Source: JABWCE01 sp046154525 (lineage in GTDB: Bacteria > Bacteroidota > Bacteroidia > NS11-12g > UBA9320). From it: 14,150 nt of DNA. Below the pieces are notes generated by a model that did no database searches, was not told the DNA's origin, and saw only the letters and a program-made list of their open reading frames with translations. Below, piece after piece: positions 5,546 through 12,365 of the stretch. The DNA lies in assembly GCA_046154525.1 (NCBI GenBank), contig JBJXDS010000200.1, positions 1-14,150 on the forward strand, written 5' to 3'. Within the stretch, counting starts at the first letter, position 1. Every line of letters starts with the position of its first letter. The position numbers and the translations under genes were made by a program.

Positions 5546-8338
5546 ATGAAGAGACACTTAATATATATATTTCTGTTTTTTTTTAGTTCCATCTGTTACT
5601 CACAGAGTATTACAGGTGTAATTACTGATGCAATTTCAGGTGAAGATTTACCCGGTGCTACTATTAAAATAAAGGGAACAACCATTGCCACATCCTCAGG
5701 CGGGGATGGAAAATTTAATTTAAATGTATCCAATTTTCCGGTTACCCTGCTTATTACTTACATTGGATATGAATCTAAAGAACTTAAACTTTCTGAATTA
5801 CCAAATGCTCCGCTTAAAATTCAATTGAGTGAAAAACAAGTCGACATGACTGAAATTGAGGTAAAAACAAGCCGGATAACAGAAAAAGAAAAAGAATCGC
5901 CCATTACCGTAGAATCGATGGGCAGTAAACAAATAAAAGAAGCCGCAGCCAGCACATTTTATGAGGGATTGGGAAATATGAAAGGAGTAGATATTACTGC
6001 GGCTAGTTTAGGTTTTAGAGTAGTAAACACTCGAGGATTTAATAGTACTAGCCCGGTTAGGTGCCTGCAATTGATAGATGGGGTTGATAACCAATCACCC
6101 GGATTAAATTTTTCTTTAGGTAATTTTTTAGGGGCCAGTGACCTAGACGTTAAAAAGGTGGATATAGTATCGGGAGCCAGTTCGGCTTTTTACGGGCCTA
6201 ATGCATTTAATGGGGTAATAAGTATGGAATCAAAAAGCCCCTTTGAAACGCCAGGTTTAAATGTTCAAACTAAAATAGGTGAAAGGCAGTTGAGAGAAAT
6301 AGGGTTTCGCCTGGCTCAAGTTATTAAAGATAAAAAAGGAAAAGAAATATTGGCTTATAAAGTTGTTCTTTTCTCCATGGGTGCCTATGATTGGGAAGCC
6401 ACTAATTACAACCCAACCAACGATTCCAAAAAAGGGATGAGCAACCCCGGCAGATATGATGCCATAAATAAATATGGCGATGAAGTAATAGTGCCAGGCA
6501 ATGATTACACCGACCCAATTAGCAAAACCGAATATCTGGGTTTAGGAATGTATTACCGAAGCGGCTATAAAGAATCGGATTTGGTAAATTATAACACCAA
6601 TAACACTAAATTTAATTCGGCCATCCATTATAAAATTACGCCTAAAACCGAGCTTATTTATTCGTTTAATATGGGAAGTGGTTCCACTGTTTATCAAGGT
6701 GATAACCGCTATAGTTTGCGAAACATACGGTTTTGGCAAAACCGCCTTGAATGGCGCGAAAAAGAAAAATTCTTTGTTAGATTTTATTCCACAAAGGAAG
6801 ATGCCGGCGATTCCTATGATTTGGTTTACACAGCCATGCGATTAAATGATGCAGCAGCTTCCACTGATCAATGGTATAAAACGTATCGTAACAATTGGAA
6901 GATATTTCGGTTTAACCGAAACATTGAAGGATTGGCAGGATACAATGGCAACGATTCCAATTGGGTGAGAGACAGTTTGGATTATTTTTTAAATTTTTAT
7001 AACGATACCATTACTAAACTTCATGCCAGAAATATGGAATACATTGATCGTGAAAGTTACAATAGATATGAACCCGGAACCCAAAGGTTCGATTCCATGG
7101 TGCAAGATATTACTTCCCGCAATTTTACCGATAAAGGAACGAGGTTTTATGATAAATCGGCCCTTTACCATTTTCAGGCCGAATATAAGTTTACCCATTC
7201 CTGGGGCGATATTGTAACAGGAACTAGCGCCCGGCTTTACAGGCCCCTAACCAGAGGAACTATATTTAGAGATACGGGGAATGTTCAAATCAGCAATTAC
7301 GAGTACGGTTTGTATGCTGGGTATGATCAAAAATTTGGAGGCAACCACTGGAAAGTAAATGTTACAGCCCGGCTTGATAAAAATCAGAATTTTAATTTTT
7401 TGGTTTCACCTGCAGCTTCCTTAATATATATGCCAAGAAAAGAACATAATTTTAGGTTCACTGTTTCACGAGCTATCCGAAACCCCACCCTGGCCGATCA
7501 ATATCTTTACTACAATGTGGGCCGTGCCATTCTTATTGGAAACCTAGATGGTTTCGATTCATTAATTACCTTGGAATCATTCGATGTTTACCGTCAAAAT
7601 TTAAGCCGAAGTTCTTTGGTTTATAGAAAAGTAAAACCCATTGAACCCGAAAAAGTATTGACCTTTGAGGCAGGTTATAAGGCTGAATTAAACAAATCCC
7701 TATTTTTGGATGCCGGATATTATTATAGCATTTATCAAAGTTTTATTGGGTATAATATTGGAATAGTAGCTACCTTCAATGGCAATTATCCTCGTACCGT
7801 TCAACCTTATCGTCTTTCAGCCAATTCCAATGATGTAGTAACCACCACCGGTTTAAATATTGGGCTAAGTTATTTCTTTAAAAAATACAGCCTGAGTGGC
7901 AACTATTCGTATAACATGATAGACTTGAGGGATACCGACGACCCAATTGTACCGGCATTTAACACACCTCGAAATAAGTTTAACCTAAGTTTTTCGGGTC
8001 GCGATTGCAAATTGCCGTTTACAAAATACAAGCGTTTAGGGTTTGGTATAAATTATAAATGGATAGAGGGTTTTGAATTTACCGGTTCGCCACAGTTTAG
8101 TGGGTTCATTACCAGTTATGATATGTTGGATGCCCAAATAAATTACTTTTTCCCCAAGCAATACCTAACTTTAAAAATTGGAGGATCGAACCTAATGGGA
8201 ATTGCACCGTTGTTTGATACTGAAGAAACTAATAAAGTAGAAGCCATGTTTAACAACAGGAATACACAAGTGTACGGTGGCCCAAGCGTGGGAAGGTTGG
8301 CTTACATTTCACTTTTATTTGAAATTAACGGGAAATAA
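5546..8338 (+). CDS. TonB-dependent outer-membrane receptor with CarboxypepD_reg-like domain
   Basis: A 930-residue protein with signal peptide 1-20 (ending YSQ-S). A carboxypeptidase-regulatory-like beta-sandwich follows (about 21-95: SITGVITDAISGEDLPGATI, then FPVTLLITYIGYES). The plug domain covers about 115-232 and holds VRCLQLIDGVDNQSPG and VDIVSGASSAFYGPNAFNGV, the signature end of the plug. The rest (about 240-930) is a long beta-barrel with alternating aromatic strands, ending in AYISLLFEING. Such receptors import a ligand across the outer membrane using TonB energy. No SusD-like lipoprotein lies next to it, so it resembles the stand-alone receptors that take metal complexes, vitamins or peptides more than the SusC glycan importers. 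The ligand cannot be read from the sequence. The ATG at 5546 fits both the promoter and the signal peptide. The next plus-strand gene starts 99 bases later and may be co-transcribed. Confidence 0.95.
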   Translation: MKRHLIYIFLFFFSSICYSQSITGVITDAISGEDLPGATIKIKGTTIATSSGGDGKFNLNVSNFPVTLLITYIGYESKELKLSELPNAPLKIQLSEKQVDMTEIEVKTSRITEKEKESPITVESMGSKQIKEAAASTFYEGLGNMKGVDITAASLGFRVVNTRGFNSTSPVRCLQLIDGVDNQSPGLNFSLGNFLGASDLDVKKVDIVSGASSAFYGPNAFNGVISMESKSPFETPGLNVQTKIGERQLREIGFRLAQVIKDKKGKEILAYKVVLFSMGAYDWEATNYNPTNDSKKGMSNPGRYDAINKYGDEVIVPGNDYTDPISKTEYLGLGMYYRSGYKESDLVNYNTNNTKFNSAIHYKITPKTELIYSFNMGSGSTVYQGDNRYSLRNIRFWQNRLEWREKEKFFVRFYSTKEDAGDSYDLVYTAMRLNDAAASTDQWYKTYRNNWKIFRFNRNIEGLAGYNGNDSNWVRDSLDYFLNFYNDTITKLHARNMEYIDRESYNRYEPGTQRFDSMVQDITSRNFTDKGTRFYDKSALYHFQAEYKFTHSWGDIVTGTSARLYRPLTRGTIFRDTGNVQISNYEYGLYAGYDQKFGGNHWKVNVTARLDKNQNFNFLVSPAASLIYMPRKEHNFRFTVSRAIRNPTLADQYLYYNVGRAILIGNLDGFDSLITLESFDVYRQNLSRSSLVYRKVKPIEPEKVLTFEAGYKAELNKSLFLDAGYYYSIYQSFIGYNIGIVATFNGNYPRTVQPYRLSANSNDVVTTTGLNIGLSYFFKKYSLSGNYSYNMIDLRDTDDPIVPAFNTPRNKFNLSFSGRDCKLPFTKYKRLGFGINYKWIEGFEFTGSPQFSGFITSYDMLDAQINYFFPKQYLTLKIGGSNLMGIAPLFDTEETNKVEAMFNNRNTQVYGGPSVGRLAYISLLFEINGK

Positions 8339-8373
8339 ATAAGGAGTTGTTTAAGGATAAAATGGTAAAATAG

Positions 8374-8403
8374 TTGACAAAATGGTTTGAATTATTATTT
8401 TCG
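8374..8403 (+). promoter_or_regulatory. Weak promoter candidate before the small beta-barrel gene
   Basis: TTG (8374-8376) and TATTTTCG (8396-8403) are 19 bases apart. The second box differs from TAnnTTTG at one position. It would place the transcript start about 25-30 bases before the ATG at 8438. Read-through from the receptor gene is an equally good explanation. Confidence 0.25.
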
Positions 8404-8437
8404 CAACCACCATTTGTTAAAAAAAAATTTAAAAAGT

Positions 8438-9160
8438 ATGCTCAAAAAACTTAGTATAACCTCCTTCATTATTTTTATTTTTTCATGTCATTTATTTGCA
8501 ATTGAAAACCCTTCTTTAGAAAAATCTAAAACAAGTTTTATTCAAGAACCCATCGTAAAACCATTTTCGTACGATAATGAAAAATATCGTTGGATAGGAG
8601 GTCATTTTACTTCAGTGTCGTTATTAGGCTTTGGATCAAGGATGGGCATAGGTCTTAGCGGAATGTACTCATCCGATGGTGAACGTGGAGCTTATTTCAC
8701 TGATATGTCGTTTTACATACCGGGTAATTCATCCAGTACAGAATATGTCAATTCATTTAGTTCACAAACCGATCCACATCAAAAGCTAGTAGATGTAAAT
8801 TATAAAATATCAGGATTTGGATTGAGGATGGGATACCGTAGATATTTTAAGGAAGATGTAATTGAAGATGGGTTTAAATTTTATGCCCATGCTTTTATTG
8901 GTCTGCAAGTTTTTAAAGTAGATATTACATCTTCTGACTTCGATCCGAGTTTATATTATCCAAATTATGAACCTGAATATATAGCATCAGGACTAATTTT
9001 TGGCGGTGGCTTGGGGGCCGAATACTCCATGGGATCCAAATTGAATTTGTTCGGCGATTTTAATCTTAATGTACCTGCTAATACTATAGGCGGGGAGGCC
9101 ATTGATGTTGAAATTCCACCATCAGCCCAGCTTGTATTTGGTACCAAATTTTATTTTTAG
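8438..9160 (+). CDS. Small outer-membrane beta-barrel protein
   Basis: A 240-residue protein. The frame is open further upstream to a TTG at 8387, but the ATG at 8438 gives a proper signal peptide (MLKKLSITSFIIFIFSCHLFA), so I chose it. The mature part has repeated Gly/aromatic amphipathic strands (FTSVSLLGFGSRMGIGLSGMY, FGLRMGYRRYF, FIFGGGLGAEYSMG, LFGDFNLNV) and ends with an aromatic-rich strand (QLVFGTKFYF) whose final Phe is typical of outer-membrane barrels recognised by BamA. It looks like an OmpA-like/OMP_b-brl-type barrel; no catalytic motif is seen. It lies 99 bases after the TonB-dependent receptor, which suggests a shared transcript, but a functional link is inference. It converges with the SGNH gene, with 19 bases between the two stops and no obvious hairpin. 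Confidence 0.78.
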   Translation: MLKKLSITSFIIFIFSCHLFAIENPSLEKSKTSFIQEPIVKPFSYDNEKYRWIGGHFTSVSLLGFGSRMGIGLSGMYSSDGERGAYFTDMSFYIPGNSSSTEYVNSFSSQTDPHQKLVDVNYKISGFGLRMGYRRYFKEDVIEDGFKFYAHAFIGLQVFKVDITSSDFDPSLYYPNYEPEYIASGLIFGGGLGAEYSMGSKLNLFGDFNLNVPANTIGGEAIDVEIPPSAQLVFGTKFYF

Positions 9161-9179
9161 GTTCTTTTCCTCTTTGTTC

Positions 9180-10118
9180 TTAATCACCTGCTACCTCTTT
9201 CATAAGAGATTTGCCAATTAAAAGACTTAATTTTTTTGCTCCTTCCTTGTTCAAATGATCCACGTCGTTAAAACAATTCTTTAAATTTTGGGCCGGATAT
9301 TTTGTGTAATCCAATATCTCTAAATTAAACTCATTTTCTATCGAACGCATGATAGAATCATTTATTGACAGCCATTTTAGGTCCAGGTATTTTAGATAAT
9401 TGCCCTGCACCATTGGGCAAACAATTTTAATTTTTATCCCTTTTTGTTTCGCAAGGTTTATCATGTTTTTCAAGGCCTTTACATTTTTTGAAATATTAAT
9501 TCTATCAAGACCTTTGGTATGTATATTGGCTCGTTTCCTAGCCCAATCATCCGTTAATTTTGAGGCATCCATTCCATCTATTTCCATCCAACCATTGGGC
9601 TGAAACCCTTTCACCAAATCTGTCTTAAAATTTTTTAAAACAATTTTTAAAGATTCGTATGGGGTATAAAGCATAATGTTGGAATAATTTTTTATATCCC
9701 ATTCATTTTTAAAATTTAGTCCATACTGTTTTTTATAAAAAGCCAGCCTCCACTCCTCTTCGCTATTTTCCAATACTTCGCCAAACGAGGTGTAGCCCAT
9801 TCCAATTATTACCGTTTTTAACCGGGGCATTTGCCCAATGTACTTTTTCAGAAATGCCTCTTCAACCAAATAAGTTTGGCTTACATTGGCCATGCTGTAG
9901 GTCACACCAGGTAACAAATCTGGATTAATTCCCTTTAACATTTGCGAATTGCCCAAAACCAATAATTCGCAACTATCTTTTATCGTATAAAAATTTTTTA
10001 TTTTAAAGGAATACGAATTTTCAATAAAGTTTAGCCTGTATTCCAAATAAAAAACAAATACCCAAACTGGTAAAGTAAAAAGAAGCGTTTTATAAATTAT
10101 TTGCCCAAGTACCTTCAT
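9180..10118 (-). CDS. SGNH/DltD-AlgJ-like protein, partner of the MBOAT acyltransferase
   Basis: A 312-residue protein with one N-terminal membrane segment (about residues 8-26), so probably anchored with its domain outside the cytoplasm. LLVLGNSQMLKGINPDLL (52-70) carries the nucleophile-type Ser58 in a G-N-S-Q block. Near the C-terminus NDVDHLNKEGAKKL (284-297) holds Asp285 and His288 in the D-x-x-H arrangement. That is the SGNH catalytic layout of DltD/AlgJ/AlgX-type proteins, which finish transfer of an acyl group, usually acetyl, to a glycan or teichoic acid after a MBOAT protein has moved it across the membrane. The gene starts 11 bases after the stop of the MBOAT gene, a tight two-gene operon. 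The acceptor is not indicated by the neighbours. Confidence 0.83.
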   Translation of the reverse strand: MKVLGQIIYKTLLFTLPVWVFVFYLEYRLNFIENSYSFKIKNFYTIKDSCELLVLGNSQMLKGINPDLLPGVTYSMANVSQTYLVEEAFLKKYIGQMPRLKTVIIGMGYTSFGEVLENSEEEWRLAFYKKQYGLNFKNEWDIKNYSNIMLYTPYESLKIVLKNFKTDLVKGFQPNGWMEIDGMDASKLTDDWARKRANIHTKGLDRINISKNVKALKNMINLAKQKGIKIKIVCPMVQGNYLKYLDLKWLSINDSIMRSIENEFNLEILDYTKYPAQNLKNCFNDVDHLNKEGAKKLSLLIGKSLMKEVAGD

Positions 10119-10129
10119 TCTGTTTTTTT

Positions 10130-11530
10130 TTAAAATTGAAAATAAATAAAAGTTCGATGTTCAAAAACCCCAAAGAAAATTATTAGAAAAAGCAGTGTAT
10201 TGAGGAAAATGAATTTATAAAATCGAGAGCCGCTATGCCACCAGCCAATTACTGATTTTTGTTTTGTAAACCATTCAGTGGACAGCATAAACCCAAGCAT
10301 TGCCATGGTTATAAACCAGGTATGCCTTTCAGCATTTATTGTTTTTATGGTTTCAACCGATAGATTTGAAAATAGATTTGTAATAATATAAATGACATCG
10401 TTCAGATTGTTTGCCCTAAAAAATATCCAGCAAAAATCAATAAGTATAAAGGTGGATACTATTTTTAAAATACCAGGAAATTTAAAAGGTAATTTGGCTA
10501 ACACTTTATCTAGAAATACAAACAAACCATTAATTAAACCCCAAATAAGGAACGTAAAATTAGCACCATGCCAAATGCCGCTTAGGCCAAAGGTGATGAA
10601 GGTATTTCTTAAAAACTTATGTTTATTGCCGCCCAATGAAATATAAACGTAATCCCTAAACCAGGCCGAAAGTGAAATATGCCATCGCCGCCAAAACTCA
10701 CTCAAACTTTTCGAAAAATAAGGAAGATTAAAATTGATCATTAAATCAAACCCAAGTATTTTGGCTGTGCCTTTGGCCATATCGCTGTAGCCGCTAAAAT
10801 CGCCGTAAATTTGAAAGGCAAATAAAATAGTAGCCAGGATTAATGCCCATCCGCTGTGGCCATAAGGATTATTATAAACACTATCAACTATTACCGCCAA
10901 ATTATCGGCTACCACCATTTTTTTAAACAGGCCCCATAAAATCCATTTAGCCCCAATTGAAAAATTTTCATACGTAAAATAATGACGCTCTTTAAATTGG
11001 TGGATTAACCGTTGCGGCCTTTCAATAGGCCCTGCCACCAATTGAGGAAAAAACATAACATATAGGGAATAATCCAAAAGGTTTCTTTCGGCCTTTTGAT
11101 TGCCGCGGTAAACCTCCACCGTATAACTTATGGCCTGAAATGTGTGAAACGACAACCCAATCGGCAGCAGAATATGAAGCAATGAAAAAGAATGATCGAC
11201 CTGTGCAATGTGTAAAACGGAAGAAAAGGATTGCAATATAAAATCGGCATATTTAAAAAATACAAGTGCTCCCAAATTAGCTATTAATGAAGCATACAAC
11301 CAAAGCTTTTGAAATTTTTTGTTCCCTGTGTTTTTTTCAATTTTTAGGCCTGCTAAATAGTCAACAGTAATCGTATAAAATAAAATCAACACATACACCG
11401 GGTTGAAATACATATAGAAATAACAGGATGCGGCCAGTAAAAAAATATTCCTGAATCTTGGAGGGAGCAAAAAATAGCCCGCCACCACCAATGGAAAAAA
11501 GATTACAAATGCAAAGGAGTTAAAAAGCAT
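10130..11530 (-). CDS. MBOAT family membrane-bound O-acyltransferase (AlgI/DltB-like)
   Basis: A 466-residue, very hydrophobic protein with roughly ten or more membrane segments. The start MLFNSFAFVIFFPLVVAGYF is typical of the AlgI branch. Family hallmarks follow: FHTFQAISYTVEVYRG (128-143), FFPQLVAGPIERP (160-172), YGDFSGYSDMAKG (242-254), WRRWHISLS with His284, and LSGIWHGANFTF with the expected catalytic His321. MBOAT proteins of this type pass acyl groups across the membrane for O-acylation of surface polysaccharides. The SGNH-like gene 11 bases downstream is the usual partner. No glycan-synthesis gene is in view, so the acceptor (capsule, LPS, secreted glycan or protein) is unknown. A good promoter is only 10 bases before the ATG. 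Confidence 0.95.
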   Translation of the reverse strand: MLFNSFAFVIFFPLVVAGYFLLPPRFRNIFLLAASCYFYMYFNPVYVLILFYTITVDYLAGLKIEKNTGNKKFQKLWLYASLIANLGALVFFKYADFILQSFSSVLHIAQVDHSFSLLHILLPIGLSFHTFQAISYTVEVYRGNQKAERNLLDYSLYVMFFPQLVAGPIERPQRLIHQFKERHYFTYENFSIGAKWILWGLFKKMVVADNLAVIVDSVYNNPYGHSGWALILATILFAFQIYGDFSGYSDMAKGTAKILGFDLMINFNLPYFSKSLSEFWRRWHISLSAWFRDYVYISLGGNKHKFLRNTFITFGLSGIWHGANFTFLIWGLINGLFVFLDKVLAKLPFKFPGILKIVSTFILIDFCWIFFRANNLNDVIYIITNLFSNLSVETIKTINAERHTWFITMAMLGFMLSTEWFTKQKSVIGWWHSGSRFYKFIFLNTLLFLIIFFGVFEHRTFIYFQF

Positions 11531-11540
11531 GAAGGCAGGG

Positions 11541-11570
11541 CAAAACTATTCAATAAATCTCAAGACCCAA
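11541..11570 (-). promoter_or_regulatory. Bacteroidota-type promoter of the MBOAT-SGNH operon
   Basis: Read on the minus strand: TTG (11570-11568), 19-base spacer, TAGTTTTG (11548-11541), matching TTG-N19-TAnnTTTG. The -7 box ends 10 bases before the ATG at 11530, so the leader should be about 5 bases or none. Confidence 0.65.
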
Positions 11571-11575
11571 TTGTA

Positions 11576-11664
11576 AAATCCCAAATTTCAAAATTCAAAT
11601 TCCAAGGGCTAACAGCAAAACTTGACCGTTGCGTTGTATTTGGGGCTTGGGATTTAAGGCTTGG
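11576..11664. repeat. Repeat-like spacer with inverted AAATCCCAA/TTGGGATTT arms
   Basis: AAATCCCAA (11576-11584) and TTGGGATTT (11647-11655) are perfect 9-bp inverted arms 62 bases apart. Between and around them are AATT-rich near-repeats (AAATTTC, AAAATTC, AAATTCC) and two direct copies of GGCTTGG (11644-11650 and 11658-11664). No ORF fits. It resembles the AAATCCCAAATTCCAAG-type spacers I recall from Bacteroidota genomes. It sits between the DUF5606-type gene and the MBOAT promoter. Confidence 0.4.
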
Positions 11665-11673
11665 TTCTTTAAC

Positions 11674-12210
11674 CTAGCTCATTTTTCGGCTTGTAATGGC
11701 AGTTTTGGTGGCCCCTTTAGAAGGTTTTACTTTTTTTGCTTCTACCTTTTTTACAGGTTTAATTGTTTTGGTTTTGGAAGCTGCTTTATCTGGGTTTTCA
11801 GCATCCTCAATCTCAGGCTTGGCACTAAAATCAATTTTACCTTTTAACATGTTATACCAGTTGGATACTTTTTGAATATCAGAATTGTAAACCCTCTCTT
11901 TATCAAAATTAGCAAGGATAGTTTCAAACCATTTTTTAATAGCATCACCCGAAGCATCTTTGGTTAAGGAGGTGAAATTGCCTGCCTTGTCCAATTCTTC
12001 AATTTTCAAAAATACATCAGCTAATTTTACATCCCCGTCAATAGTGTAAACCGAAATATCTTCCAAAATAGAAACTTTTTGAGATAAGGGAGTGATAGTA
12101 CGTTTTGCTGATTCGTCCAATGCTTCCAATACCAATCCAGAAGCACCTTTTCCAATAATTTTGTGTAAACCCGGCTTTCCGGCTACCGATACCACGTCTT
12201 TTAATTCCAT
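11674..12210 (-). CDS. DUF5606-type small cytoplasmic protein
   Basis: A 178-residue protein from the ATG at 12210. A TTG five codons upstream would add only MFLCT, and family members begin MELKD-x-x-SV-x-GKPGL, so I chose the ATG. The first ~125 residues match the Bacteroidota DUF5606 family: GKPGLHKIIGKGASGLVLEA, then SQKVSILEDISVYT, LADVFLKIEE, and an IQKVSNWYNMLKG helix. The last ~50 residues are a Lys/Ala/Pro/Thr-rich, probably disordered tail (KTIKPVKKVEAKKVKPSKGA). No signal peptide or membrane segment is visible, so it is cytoplasmic. Function is unknown; the basic tail might contact nucleic acid, but that is only a guess. From memory the family often sits near peptide deformylase or mazG; here it is a lone gene between the MBOAT operon and a divergent exported protein. 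Confidence 0.85.
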   Translation of the reverse strand: MELKDVVSVAGKPGLHKIIGKGASGLVLEALDESAKRTITPLSQKVSILEDISVYTIDGDVKLADVFLKIEELDKAGNFTSLTKDASGDAIKKWFETILANFDKERVYNSDIQKVSNWYNMLKGKIDFSAKPEIEDAENPDKAASKTKTIKPVKKVEAKKVKPSKGATKTAITSRKMS

Positions 12211-12297
12211 AGTGCAAAGAAACAAGGTTTTACTAAAACCCTCTTCACTTTTTTGTAAATTATTTTTGATGAATAATAATGAGAGGCCTTTCGTAAA

Positions 12298-12330
12298 TTG
12301 ATTACAAACTTTTAAAAAAAATTATCTTTA
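12298..12330 (+). promoter_or_regulatory. Weak promoter candidate before the Asp-box protein gene
   Basis: TTG (12298-12300), 22-base spacer, TATCTTTA (12323-12330). The -7 box differs from TAnnTTTG in its last base. It would give a leader of roughly 30 bases before the ATG at 12366. AT-rich sequence makes chance matches likely. Confidence 0.25.
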
Positions 12331-12365
12331 TTTGCCGTCCTTATTTATATATATATTAATTAATC

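Noticed and set aside
8387..8437. TTG-initiated 17-residue extension of the small beta-barrel protein
   Set aside because: It would place a polar, basic stretch before the signal peptide; the ATG at 8438 gives a normal signal.
5546..9160. SusC/SusD polysaccharide-utilisation pair
   Set aside because: The downstream gene has no lipobox and no SusD-like helical repeat sequence; it is a beta-barrel protein ending in Phe.
9161..9179. Bidirectional terminator between the convergent barrel and SGNH genes
   Set aside because: The 19-base gap is pyrimidine-rich but contains no inverted repeat.
12211..12225. TTG-initiated five-residue extension of the DUF5606-type protein
   Set aside because: Family members begin at MELKD, and the ATG at 12210 fits exactly.
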